Below are positions 27,627 through 37,062 of a DNA stretch of 64,000 bases, one piece after another. Position numbers and translations under genes: made by a program. Position 1 is the stretch's first letter; each line of letters opens with the position of its first letter. The stretch is from Uliginosibacterium sp. 31-16. GTDB lineage: Bacteria; Pseudomonadota; Gammaproteobacteria; Burkholderiales; Rhodocyclaceae. The stretch spans positions 248,001 to 312,000 of the forward strand of contig NZ_JAVALZ010000003.1 of NCBI RefSeq assembly GCF_030730865.1, written 5' to 3'. The notes under the pieces are model-generated. The model was not told the DNA's origin. It made no database searches and saw nothing but the letters and a program-made list of their open reading frames with translations.

Positions 27627-28655
27627 ATGAATACGCCGCAGAAACACGAAGTCGCCGTCCTGATCGGCCGTTTCCAGCCTTTCCACAATGGCCATGCCAT
27701 GCTGTTGGCCAAGGCGCTGGAGACTGCGCCGCAAGTCGTGGTGCTGCTGGGGTCAGCCTTTTCCGCGCGCAATGCCAAGAACCCGTTCAGTTGGGAAGAG
27801 CGCGCAGCGATGATCGCTTGTACTCTGGATGAGGCGCAGCGCGCCCGTGTTGCCTTCTTGCCGATGCGCGATTGTTATGACGATGCGCGTTGGGCGGAGC
27901 AGGCGGGCGATCTGGTGCGGGGGCTGGCAGGGGAGGGCGCGCGGGTAGCCTTGATCGGTCACGTGAAGGATGCGTCCAGCCAGTACCTGAACCGTTTTCC
28001 TGACTGGACTTTCATTGCCGTACCGCAGCAGGGCGATATCGACGCCAGCGCGTTGCGCGCGATCTGGTACGAGTCTGAGGATCCACGCGTTGCGGATGCG
28101 CTGCTCGCGCCGCTGATGCCCGCCGCCGCGCTGCACTATCTGCAAGGCTGGGCGCTGTTGCCGCATTTCGCGCGGCTACGCGAAGAGCATCTGGCGGTGG
28201 AGGAGAGCAAGCGCGTGTGGGGCGAGGGGCCGTTCATCACGGTGGATGCGCTGGTGCGCGCGTCCGATCAGATCCTGCTGATTCGCCGTGGCCGCGCGCC
28301 GGGCAAGGGTCAGTGGGCTTTGCCCGGGGGCTTTCTGGACGGGCGCGAGCGGGTGTTGCAAGGCGCGATTCGCGAGCTGCGCGAGGAGACCGGCTTTGCG
28401 CTGCTGGACGCGACGCTGGAAGAGGCTTTGGTGGGCACGGCGGTATTCGATCATCCTGACCGCAGCTCACGCGGACGCACCATCACCCACGCGCATTTCT
28501 TCGATCTGAAAAACGCCCGCCCGCCGCAGGTGGCGGGTGCGGATGATGCGGCCGAGGCGCGCTGGGTGCCGGTCGCGGAGCTGGCGGCGATGGAAGGCGA
28601 GCTGTTTGAAGACCATTTCAATATCCTCAATCACTTTCTGGGGCTGACGCGCTAG
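27627..28655 (+). CDS. Bifunctional NMN adenylyltransferase / Nudix hydrolase (NadM-Nudix)
   Basis: A 342-residue two-domain protein. The N-terminal nucleotidyltransferase (about 1-180) starts with GRFQPFHNGH (HxGH at 20-23) and has SAFSARNAKNPFSWEER. The C-terminal domain carries a perfect Nudix box beginning GGFLDGRE and ending RELREETGF. Proteins of this architecture form NAD from NMN and hydrolyse ADP-ribose. It fits the surrounding salvage genes: nicotinamidase and PncB feed NaMN, NadM works best on NMN, and the Nudix half recycles NAD breakdown products. Confidence 0.93.
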   Translation: MNTPQKHEVAVLIGRFQPFHNGHAMLLAKALETAPQVVVLLGSAFSARNAKNPFSWEERAAMIACTLDEAQRARVAFLPMRDCYDDARWAEQAGDLVRGLAGEGARVALIGHVKDASSQYLNRFPDWTFIAVPQQGDIDASALRAIWYESEDPRVADALLAPLMPAAALHYLQGWALLPHFARLREEHLAVEESKRVWGEGPFITVDALVRASDQILLIRRGRAPGKGQWALPGGFLDGRERVLQGAIRELREETGFALLDATLEEALVGTAVFDHPDRSSRGRTITHAHFFDLKNARPPQVAGADDAAEARWVPVAELAAMEGELFEDHFNILNHFLGLTR

Positions 28656-28721
28656 CCTCGGCCATTCGGGGGACGCGCTGCAAAGCGTCACCGGCATGAT
28701 TACTGCAAAAAGGGAGACTCC

Positions 28722-29744
28722 ATGTTTGGCATCCGTTTCATCAAGGTCGAGCCGACCGATTTCGTTCTCCAGTTCAAGCGTGGTCAGGTGGTGCGCGAGG
28801 GGGCCGGTCTGTCGTTCTTCTACTATGGCCCGACCTCGTCGCTGGTTCGCGTGCCGGTGGGGAGCGTCGATGTGCCCTTCATGTTCGAAGAAGTGACGGC
28901 AGATTTCCAGAAGGTGACCGTACAGGGGCAGCTGACGTATCGCGTGACGGATCCGCGCAAACTGTCGCAACTCATGAATTTCACGCTGGCGCCCAATGGC
29001 CGCGATTTCAGCTCGGAAGATCCGAAGAAGTTGCCGCAGCGCCTGATCAATCATGCACAGGTGCTGACCAGCTCTTCGCTGCGGGCGATGGCTCTGCGTG
29101 AAGCGCTGGGCGGCTCGGATCAGCTGGTTACCAGTGTGCGCGAGGGCATGCGCTCGGCTGATGCCATCGGTTCGCTGGGCGTGGAGGTGCTGGGACTGTC
29201 GATTCTGGCGATCAAGCCAACGCCGGAGACTTCGCGTGCGCTGGAGGCGGAGGCGCGCGAAGCGATCCTGCGCCAGGCCGATGAGGCGGTGTTCTCGCGA
29301 CGCAATTCGGCGGTCGAGCAGGAACGCGCGATCAAGGAGAATGAGCTCAATACCGAGATCGCGGTGGAGAACAAGAAACGCCAGATCAAGGAAGCCCAGA
29401 TGGATGCGGAGAAATCCGTCCAGCAGAAGAAACGCGAGCTGCGTGAAGCCGAGATGGCGACCAAGATTGCGCTGGAGCAGCAGAACAAGGATCTGCTGGC
29501 CCTGTCCACCACCAATGCACGTGAGGAGGCGGACACCAAGGCTTACGCGATTTCGGCCGTGATGCGTGCGCTCGCGGCGACCGATCCGAAGATCCTGCAG
29601 GCGCTGACAAATTCCCGTCTGGATGCGGCGCAGCTGGTGGCCTTGTCCTTCAAGGAGCTGGCCGAGAACGCCAGCAAGATCGGCGAGCTGAATATTTCTT
29701 CGGAATTGTTGCAAGGCTTGCTCAACCACGAGAGCAACGGCTGA
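28722..29744 (+). CDS. SPFH (band 7) domain protein
   Basis: A 340-residue protein. Residues about 10-190 form an SPFH domain (FIKVEPTDFVLQFKRGQVVREGAGLSFFY, TVQGQLTYRVTDPRKLSQL, LGVEVLGLSILAIKPTPET). A long charged coiled coil follows at about 195-270 (ERAIKENELNTEIAVENKKRQ and similar), then a short C-terminal helical part. There is no N-terminal membrane span. SPFH proteins form oligomeric membrane-associated scaffolds. The next gene starts 2 bases after its stop, so it is surely translated with the NAD-kinase-like protein. Confidence 0.85.
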   Translation: MFGIRFIKVEPTDFVLQFKRGQVVREGAGLSFFYYGPTSSLVRVPVGSVDVPFMFEEVTADFQKVTVQGQLTYRVTDPRKLSQLMNFTLAPNGRDFSSEDPKKLPQRLINHAQVLTSSSLRAMALREALGGSDQLVTSVREGMRSADAIGSLGVEVLGLSILAIKPTPETSRALEAEAREAILRQADEAVFSRRNSAVEQERAIKENELNTEIAVENKKRQIKEAQMDAEKSVQQKKRELREAEMATKIALEQQNKDLLALSTTNAREEADTKAYAISAVMRALAATDPKILQALTNSRLDAAQLVALSFKELAENASKIGELNISSELLQGLLNHESNG

Positions 29745-29746
29745 GC

Positions 29747-30685
29747 ATGGCGCGCAGCACCGAGAACAAGATCGTCCTGGTTACGCGCAAAAGCCGGCTC
29801 GACGAACTGATCCAGCGTTTCAATACCGAGGGGCAGGCGCGTTTTTACGTGGAGCATCTGGGGGCCGACTTTTCCGACTACCAGGCCGAGCACCAGCGCT
29901 ATCGGCAGGCCGTGCTGGAAGCTGAGAAAATGCTGGCACACCATGGTCGGGTGCAGGTGCTGGATCGCGCCTTCGTGCCCAACTTCGTGTTCGGTGCGCA
30001 GGATACGGTGGTCGCGCTCGGGCAGGACGGACTGGTTGCCAACGTGCTCAAGTATCTGGCGGGGCAGCCACTGATTGGCGTGAATCCGGACCCGGCTCGC
30101 TGGGAAGGTGTACTGCTGCCGTTCTCGGTCCGGGATCTGGAGCGGCTGGTGCCGGAGGTGTTTGCCGGGCGGCGTCCGCTGCGAGAAGTCAGCATGGCGC
30201 AGGCGGTCCTGAATACCGGTGAGACGCTGTGCGCGGTCAACGACCTGTTCATCGGCCCGCGCACGCATACCTCGGCGCGCTACGAGATCAGCACCGGAGG
30301 CGAATCCGAGCGGCAGTCGTCCAGCGGCATCATCGTGTCGACCGGCATGGGCGCGAGCGGCTGGTTGCGCAGCGTGCTGGCGGGAGCCGGCGGCATCGTT
30401 TCTTCACTGACCGGCGAGGACGACATGCCTACGGCGATAGAGGATTTCCGCTGGGAATCGGATTACCTCTACTTTTCGGTGCGCGAGCCCTGGCCGAGCA
30501 AGACTTCCGCCAGTTCAATCAGCTTCGGCCAGGTCACGGGCGACAACCCGCTTACCCTGGTTTCGCACATGCCGGAAAACGGCGTGATTTTCAGCGATGG
30601 CATCGAAAGTGATTTCGTGCAGTTCAATGCTGGTACGCGGGCCACGATCAGTGTGGCCGACCGGCGTGGCTTGCTGGTGAGCTGA
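29747..30685 (+). CDS. Divergent NAD-kinase-like protein
   Basis: A 312-residue protein with the layout of ATP-NAD kinases but altered signatures. GGDGT is replaced by GQDGL in VALGQDGLVANVLKYL (about residue 87), the NE motif by AVNDLFIG, and the diphosphate loop TPTGS by STGMGASGW; DG is kept in FSDGIESDF. The Asp used as base in NAD kinases is retained, so either kinase activity on NAD or a related nucleotide, or a pure sensing role, is possible. A canonical nadK must be elsewhere. It is tightly coupled to the SPFH gene and lies downstream of NadM-Nudix. Confidence 0.75.
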   Translation: MARSTENKIVLVTRKSRLDELIQRFNTEGQARFYVEHLGADFSDYQAEHQRYRQAVLEAEKMLAHHGRVQVLDRAFVPNFVFGAQDTVVALGQDGLVANVLKYLAGQPLIGVNPDPARWEGVLLPFSVRDLERLVPEVFAGRRPLREVSMAQAVLNTGETLCAVNDLFIGPRTHTSARYEISTGGESERQSSSGIIVSTGMGASGWLRSVLAGAGGIVSSLTGEDDMPTAIEDFRWESDYLYFSVREPWPSKTSASSISFGQVTGDNPLTLVSHMPENGVIFSDGIESDFVQFNAGTRATISVADRRGLLVS

Positions 30686-30703
30686 ATTCAGGCGTGCGGC
30701 AAC

Positions 30704-30733
30704 AAAAAGGCGAGCCCGCAGGCTCGCCTTTTT
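30704..30733. terminator. Bidirectional terminator between NAD-kinase-like gene and sodB
   Basis: AAAAAGGCGAGCC (30704-30716) pairs with GGCTCGCCTTTTT (30721-30733) around a CGCA loop, giving an A-tract and T-tract on both strands. It serves the two convergent genes. Confidence 0.85.
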
Positions 30734-30751
30734 GCTGGATGACAGCGTCGC

Positions 30752-31333
30752 TCAGGCGAAATTCGCGGCAGCGAAATCCCAGTTGGCAAGGCTTGTCAGG
30801 AAGGTTTCGACGAACTTCGGACGGGCGTTGCGGTAGTCGATGTAGTAGGCGTGTTCCCACAGGTCGATGGCGATCAGGGGGATGTCACCGGTCGTCAGCG
30901 GGTTGCCGGCGGCGCCGGTGTTGAGGATGTCGACCGAGCCGTCGGCCTTCTTCACCAGCCAGGTCCAGGAGGAACCGAAGTTGCCCACGGCGCTCTTGGT
31001 GAAAGCTTCCTTGAAGGCATCGAAGCTGCCCCACTTGGCGTTGATGGCTTCAGCCAGCTTGCCGCTGGGGGCGCCGCCGCCGGCGGGCTTCAGGCTGTTC
31101 CAGAAGAAGGTGTGGTTCCACACCTGGGCGGCGTTGTTGTAAATGCCGCCGCTGGCCTTCTTGATGATCTCTTCCAGGCTCGCATTTTCAAACTCGGTAC
31201 CCGGAATCAGGTTGTTCAGGTTGGTCACATAGGCCTGATGGTGCTTGGCGTAGTGATACTCGAAAGTTTCTTCCGAGATGTGCGGAACGAGGGCGTTCTT
31301 GGCGTAGGGCAGGGCGGGCAGGGTGTGTGCCAT
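30752..31333 (-). CDS. sodB: Superoxide dismutase, iron type
   Basis: A 193-residue Fe/Mn-family superoxide dismutase. Metal ligands are visible in the N-terminal FEYHYAKHHQAYV, in NHTFFWNSL, and in DLWEHAYYIDYRNARPKFVE (Asp and His). AVGNFGSSWTWLV and the glycine-rich FGSSW favour the iron-type SodB. It has no signal peptide, so it acts in the cytoplasm. An IscR-like site lies about 90 bases upstream. Confidence 0.95.
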   Translation of the reverse strand: MAHTLPALPYAKNALVPHISEETFEYHYAKHHQAYVTNLNNLIPGTEFENASLEEIIKKASGGIYNNAAQVWNHTFFWNSLKPAGGGAPSGKLAEAINAKWGSFDAFKEAFTKSAVGNFGSSWTWLVKKADGSVDILNTGAAGNPLTTGDIPLIAIDLWEHAYYIDYRNARPKFVETFLTSLANWDFAAANFA

Positions 31334-31418
31334 GTGGGTTTCTCCGTGTTTGTGGGGATGTTTTCAGACCTGCTCAGGGCCCTTGCTGCAGCGCCATGAT
31401 CAGGTTGCTGGAAGATGC

Positions 31419-31438
31419 CTGACTAGTTTACTCGGAAT
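31419..31438. promoter_or_regulatory. Candidate Fe-S regulator (IscR type 1-like) site upstream of sodB
   Basis: CTGACTAGTTTACTCGGAAT resembles IscR type 1 promoter sites of the form TTGACYAATTTACTCGG from memory of the E. coli isc promoter. On the minus strand it overlaps a plausible sodB promoter (TTGTCC, 18 bases, TAAACT). Repression or activation by an Fe-S sensor would link SodB level to iron state. Match made by eye only. Confidence 0.35.
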
Positions 31439-31498
31439 TATGCCGCACGGACAAATTGCAGCAGGCAATCAGCCCGATAGGCCATGCCTACAGTATGG

Positions 31499-32851
31499 TC
31501 ATGGTTTTTCCACGCGAGCCTTGAGGCGTGATGCGGCAAGCTGGATATCAAGGCGTTCGCCATCGCTGGCCGCTGTGGCATCGCGCAGGATGTCGCCACT
31601 CTCGCTGCGCACGATGGCGTAGCCGCGGGCGAGTACGGCGTCGGGGTTGAGCGCTTCCAGGCGTGCTGCGAGGCTGGCCAGGTGTTGGCGGGCGCTGGCA
31701 AGTCGCCACGCTGCGCTGCGCGCCATGCTTTGTTCGCATGCCTGAAGACGCGCTTGCAGCGGTGCTGTGCGTGGGGCATATCTGGAGAGCCGCGCGGCAA
31801 GCGCATCTACGCGGGTGCTCAGTCGGAAGGCCCGTGTTTGGCCGGCCTGGCGAAGGCGTTGGTGCAGCGCGCTCAGCCGTTCGGCGCTGCGGGCCAGGCG
31901 TGCGCGTGGGTGCGTGAGGCGGCGTTGCAGCTCGTCAAGGCGCTGGCCGGTCTGCAACAGGCGGCGCTGGCTGGCGCGTTGCAGATCGCTGTGCAATTGC
32001 GGCAGGCGCTGGCGCAGGGCATACCAGCCGGCCGAGGCGATTTCGGCCGCCGCCGTGGGCGTGGGCGCGCGCAGGTCGGCGGCGAAATCGGCCAGCGTGG
32101 TGTCGGTTTCGTGGCCTACGCCACAGATCACCGGCACGCTGCTGGCCACAATGGCGCGGGCGACCGCCTCATGGTTGAAGGCCCACAGATCCTCGATGCT
32201 GCCTCCGCCACGGCACACGAGCAGTACGTCGATACCATCCTTTCTGGCGCGCTGGCTGGCACTGCGGATCGCGGCGGCAATCTGTTCGCCTGCCGCGTCG
32301 CCCTGCACCGGTGTGGGGTAGAGCGTGATCGGCAAGGAGGGGGCGCGGCGTCTCAGGGTGGTGATAACGTCCCGCAAGGCCGCAGCGGCTGGCGAGGTGA
32401 TCAGGCCGATGCCGTGCGGCAGCTCGGGAATCGGCCGTTTGCGCGACTCGGCGAACAGGCCTTCTGCTTCGAGTGCAGCCTTGAGACGCAGAAAGGCTTC
32501 ATAGAGGTTGCCCAGTCCGGCACGCCGGATACTCTCCACGGAAAGCTGCAAATCGCCGCGTGCTTCATAGACCGTGGCCTGGGCGCGCACTTCGACGCGC
32601 ATGCCCTCCTGCAGTTGAAAGGGCAGCAGCTGGGCCTTGGTACGCCACATCGTGCAGCGGATCTGGGCGCGTTCGTCCTTCAGGGTGAAATAGACGTGCC
32701 CCGATGTGGCACGGACGAGATTTGATAGCTCGCCACCGATCCAGCCAAGGGGAGTTGAGCGCTCGATAAGCTGACGAATTTGTAGGACGAATTCGGATAC
32801 GCTGGAGACCCGCGTGCTTACTCGCTCTGCATGAGATGTGCCTGTGAACAT
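31499..32851 (-). CDS. xseA: Exodeoxyribonuclease VII large subunit
   Basis: A 450-residue protein with an N-terminal OB-fold ([37 protein letters not shown]), the catalytic region ([83 protein letters not shown]), and a long helical C-terminal tail ending with the usual [12 protein letters not shown]. It degrades single-stranded DNA with the small subunit XseB, which is not in this window. Confidence 0.96.
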   Translation of the reverse strand: MFTGTSHAERVSTRVSSVSEFVLQIRQLIERSTPLGWIGGELSNLVRATSGHVYFTLKDERAQIRCTMWRTKAQLLPFQLQEGMRVEVRAQATVYEARGDLQLSVESIRRAGLGNLYEAFLRLKAALEAEGLFAESRKRPIPELPHGIGLITSPAAAALRDVITTLRRRAPSLPITLYPTPVQGDAAGEQIAAAIRSASQRARKDGIDVLLVCRGGGSIEDLWAFNHEAVARAIVASSVPVICGVGHETDTTLADFAADLRAPTPTAAAEIASAGWYALRQRLPQLHSDLQRASQRRLLQTGQRLDELQRRLTHPRARLARSAERLSALHQRLRQAGQTRAFRLSTRVDALAARLSRYAPRTAPLQARLQACEQSMARSAAWRLASARQHLASLAARLEALNPDAVLARGYAIVRSESGDILRDATAASDGERLDIQLAASRLKARVEKP

Positions 32852-33217
32852 GGCGTCAATTCTAGCTCAATCCACATCCCCGCCCTAAGGACCGCATGAA
32901 TGCTGGCTTGGCGCGATGCAGGCAGGTATTGACAAGCCTTTTCTTTTATAAGCTTCTGATTTTAAAGAAAATGCAATATCAGCTTCATTTTTGAACGAAT
33001 TGAAAAAATCCTTTTCGCGCAGGGCACTTAGCGCAGACATTCAAGACCTGTTCACACACTTATCCACAGAATCTGTGGATTACCCCAAATGGGTGCGTCA
33101 AACGTAAGAGGTGCTTTCTTTCCGCCGGATGGTCAGTGCGCGCCCGTGCAGCGCGCTTGCCCTTGGCTGGGTGTGGCGATACAGTTCAAGGCTTGTCGAA
33201 AATCAGGAGTTGCTCCC
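32852..33217. promoter_or_regulatory. Region between xseA and exbB with AT-rich stretch and DnaA boxes
   Basis: It carries a TTGACA at 32929-32934 followed by TATAAG after only 12 bases, then a strongly AT-rich stretch at 32937-33015 and the inverted DnaA-box pair at 33060-33082. No gene is supported; a low-quality reading frame directly upstream of exbB is treated as untranslated leader. Confidence 0.55.
33060..33082. promoter_or_regulatory. Inverted pair of DnaA boxes
   Basis: TTATCCACA (33060-33068) matches the strong DnaA-box consensus exactly. Five bases later TGTGGATTA (33074-33082) is the reverse complement of TAATCCACA, one mismatch from TTATNCACA. An AT-rich tract lies just upstream. 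This could be a DnaA-regulated promoter or a DnaA-titration site; dnaA and dnaN are not nearby, so a main chromosomal origin is unlikely. Confidence 0.55.
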
Positions 33218-33916
33218 GTGCTGGAGATCATCCGTGCTGCCGGTTGGCCGATCATTCCCTTGTTGTTTGCATCCATCATCGCGCTGGCGCTGATCATCGA
33301 GCGCAGCATTTCGCTGCGTCGCTCGGTCATCGTTCCGACAGGGCTGCTGGAGAAAGTGCTGGGCGACCTGCGCAAATCCGGACCTTCGGATGAACTGGCG
33401 GCGCGTCTGCAGGCGCACTCGTCACTGGGGCAGGTGCTGGCCGCCGGGGTTCGCAACGTGCGCGCCAGCCGCGAGGTCATGAAAGAGGCAATTGAAGAGG
33501 CTGGCCGTTCGGTGGCCCATGATCTGGAGCGTTTTCTGACCACGCTGGGAACGATCGCCACGGTGGCGCCGCTGATGGGACTGTTCGGTACGGTTGTCGG
33601 CATGATCGAATTGTTTGGCGCTCAAGGCCCGTCCGGCGTGGGCGCTGATCCGCAGCAGCTTGCGCACGGCATTTCGGTCGCGTTGTACAACACCGGTTTC
33701 GGCCTGATCATCGCGATTCCTGCGCTGATCGCACACCGTCATTTCCGCGCACTGGTCGATAGCCTGGTGGTGGATATGGAAATGCAGGCGGTCAAACTGG
33801 TCGAAGTGCTGCACGGCGAGCGTCGCACGTCATCCGGCAATCCGGCTGGTAACGCCAGCGGAAGCAGCAGTTCGAGGTCTGCCGCTGCCGCCAGCGCCAG
33901 CAGCACCAGCAAGTAA
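33218..33916 (+). CDS. exbB: ExbB/TolQ-type proton channel protein
   Basis: A 232-residue MotA/TolQ/ExbB-family protein with three membrane helices: WPIIPLLFASIIALALIIERS near the N-terminus, IATVAPLMGLFGTVVGMIELF around 115-137, and GFGLIIAIPALIAHRHF around 165-180. It energises outer-membrane transport together with ExbD from the proton gradient. The GTG at 33218 has AGGAG 8 bases upstream, giving the normal N-terminus. The Ser/Ala-rich tail is low complexity. It is followed 11 bases later by exbD and then lpxK, the usual betaproteobacterial order. Confidence 0.92.
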   Translation: MLEIIRAAGWPIIPLLFASIIALALIIERSISLRRSVIVPTGLLEKVLGDLRKSGPSDELAARLQAHSSLGQVLAAGVRNVRASREVMKEAIEEAGRSVAHDLERFLTTLGTIATVAPLMGLFGTVVGMIELFGAQGPSGVGADPQQLAHGISVALYNTGFGLIIAIPALIAHRHFRALVDSLVVDMEMQAVKLVEVLHGERRTSSGNPAGNASGSSSSRSAAAASASSTSK

Positions 33917-33927
33917 GGACGGGCAAC

Positions 33928-34347
33928 ATGGACTTCCGGCGCGGTCGCGGCAAGGAAGAGCTGGAGATCAACCTGATCCCGCTTATCGATGTGCTGCTGG
34001 TGATCATCATCTTTCTGATGCTCACCACCACTTACTCAAAGTTTTCCGGGCTGGAAATCAATCTGCCGACGGCGGATGCGCCGCCTGCCCAGGACCAGCC
34101 GAATGAAATCAACGTAACCATCACGGCGAGCGGCGATGTGCTGATCAACCGCAATGCGGTAGGCAGCCGTGACCTGAATGCGATCGTGGATGCGTTGCGC
34201 CGCCTTGCGCCGGAAAACGGCAAGGCTCCGCTGGTGGTGATCAACGGCGATGCCAAAGCCAACTTCCAGAGCGTGTTTGACGTGATGCAGGCGGCACAGA
34301 AAGCCGGCCTGCCGAACGTGTCTTTCGCCGCACAGTCCCAGAAGTAA
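33928..34347 (+). CDS. exbD: ExbD/TolR-type protein
   Basis: A 139-residue protein with a short basic cytoplasmic start (MDFRRGRGKEELEINLIPLID), one membrane helix (VLLVIIIFLMLTTTY) preceded by the conserved Asp of LIDVLLV that carries protons in this family, and a periplasmic domain ending in VSFAAQSQK. It works with the upstream ExbB. No TonB gene is adjacent, so the served receptor system is not defined. Confidence 0.94.
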   Translation: MDFRRGRGKEELEINLIPLIDVLLVIIIFLMLTTTYSKFSGLEINLPTADAPPAQDQPNEINVTITASGDVLINRNAVGSRDLNAIVDALRRLAPENGKAPLVVINGDAKANFQSVFDVMQAAQKAGLPNVSFAAQSQK

Positions 34348-34359
34348 GCAGGGTTGCCC

Positions 34360-35376
34360 GTGGCTACCCTGAATCGTCCTGCCTGGTGGTCCCGCCGCTC
34401 GCTGATTGCGGTTTTGTGGCTGCCCCTGGCGGGACTTTTTTTTGGCGCATCGGCGCTGCGGCGGCTGGCTTACCGGGCTGGCTGGCTGAAGAGCGAGGTG
34501 CTGCCGGTGCCGGTGATCGTGGTCGGCAATATCGCGGCGGGGGGCAGTGGCAAGACGCCGGTGGTGATCTGGCTGGCGGCGACGCTCAGGGCCCGCGGGT
34601 TCCGTCCAGGCATCCTGTCGCGTGGCTATGGCGGTACTGCTGAGGTGCCGACAAGCGTCCAGACAGACAGCTATCCCGCGCTGGTGGGGGACGAGCCGGT
34701 GCTGCTGGCGCGACGCACCGGTTGCCCCTTGTGGGTCGGGCGTGATCGTGTGGCAGCAGGGCGTGCCTTGCTGGCGGCGCATCCCGAGGTCAATGTGTTG
34801 ATCACGGACGATGGTTTGCAGCACTACCGTCTTGCGCGCAGTGCGGAGATCGTGGTGATTGATGAAACCATTCTTGGCAATGCCTGGCCATTGCCGGCCG
34901 GGCCGCTGCGTGAGCCGGTTTCGCGTCTGGCATCCGCCGGGCTGCTCATTTGCAATGGCGCTATCAGTGCCGGGCTGGAGAGCCGCCTCCCGCCTGTGCC
35001 TCGGGCCGGTATGCTGCTGGAGGCGCGTCAGTTCTATCGCTTGGGGCAGCCCGCTGAAAAGCGGCTTGCAGCGGACTTCTCCGGGCAGCGCCTGCGCGCA
35101 GTGGCGGGGATCGGCAATCCCGAGCGCTTCTTCACAACCCTGCGCAGTCTGGGTCTGACGCTGGCCAGTACACGTGCCTTGCCTGATCACCATGCCTTTA
35201 CGGCAGAAGATTTGTCGCTGCCTGATGGCGAAGTCCTGCTGCTCACTGAGAAGGATGCAGTAAAATGCGCATCCCTCGCGCTGGCCGATGCTTGGGTGCT
35301 TCCGGTGGAAGCCTGTATCGATGAAGCCGCGCTGGAACCTTTGCTGGAGCGCCTGCATGGACCCGAAACTGCTTGA
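34360..35376 (+). CDS. lpxK: Tetraacyldisaccharide 4'-kinase
   Basis: A 338-residue inner-membrane kinase that phosphorylates the lipid A precursor at the 4' position. One N-terminal hydrophobic helix ([19 protein letters not shown]) precedes the P-loop AAGGSGKTP (about 59-67), and later come [38 protein letters not shown] and LPDHHAF. GTG at 34360 with GCAGGG six bases before it is preferred. Its 3' end overlaps the Trm112-like gene by 20 bases, indicating coupled translation. Confidence 0.95.
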   Translation: MATLNRPAWWSRRSLIAVLWLPLAGLFFGASALRRLAYRAGWLKSEVLPVPVIVVGNIAAGGSGKTPVVIWLAATLRARGFRPGILSRGYGGTAEVPTSVQTDSYPALVGDEPVLLARRTGCPLWVGRDRVAAGRALLAAHPEVNVLITDDGLQHYRLARSAEIVVIDETILGNAWPLPAGPLREPVSRLASAGLLICNGAISAGLESRLPPVPRAGMLLEARQFYRLGQPAEKRLAADFSGQRLRAVAGIGNPERFFTTLRSLGLTLASTRALPDHHAFTAEDLSLPDGEVLLLTEKDAVKCASLALADAWVLPVEACIDEAALEPLLERLHGPETA

Positions 35377-35541
35377 GATCCTCGTCTGCCCCGTGTGCAA
35401 GGGCCCGCTTGAACACCGTCGTGCTGCGGGCGAATTGGTCTGCCGCCCCTGTCGCCTGGCTTACGCCATCAAGGATGGCATCCCGGTGATGCTGGCTGAC
35501 GAAGCGCGCCCGCTGGCTGCCGACGAAGCTGGAGCGCCGTG

Positions 35542-35542
<1 letters not shown>
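35357..35542 (+). CDS. Trm112/YcaR family zinc-ribbon protein
   Basis: A 61-residue protein starting [20 protein letters not shown], with a first CPVC pair and a second CRPC pair forming a zinc-binding ribbon, then [12 protein letters not shown], the YcaR/Trm112 signature. It is small, cytoplasmic, and sits between lpxK and kdsB as in many Gram-negatives. A role as partner of a methyltransferase is known for eukaryotic Trm112; the bacterial job is unsettled. Its stop overlaps the kdsB start (GTGATG). Confidence 0.92.
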
Positions 35543-36998
<1,456 letters not shown>

Positions 36999-37021
36999 TC
37001 CAGGCTGGCGGAGTCATTCTG

Positions 37022-37057
37022 AAAACCGCAACGCCCGGGCGTTGCGGTTTTTTTTTT
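37022..37057. terminator. Bidirectional terminator between adk and murJ
   Basis: AAAACCGCAACGCCC pairs with GGGCGTTGCGGTTTT with no unpaired loop beyond the central CG, followed by a run of ten T. It serves adk on the plus strand and murJ on the minus strand. Confidence 0.9.
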
Positions 37058-37062
37058 GCGCC

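Noticed and set aside
33060-33082. Chromosomal replication origin
   Set aside because: Only two DnaA boxes are seen and no dnaA, dnaN or rpmH gene is near; a regulatory or titration site is more likely.
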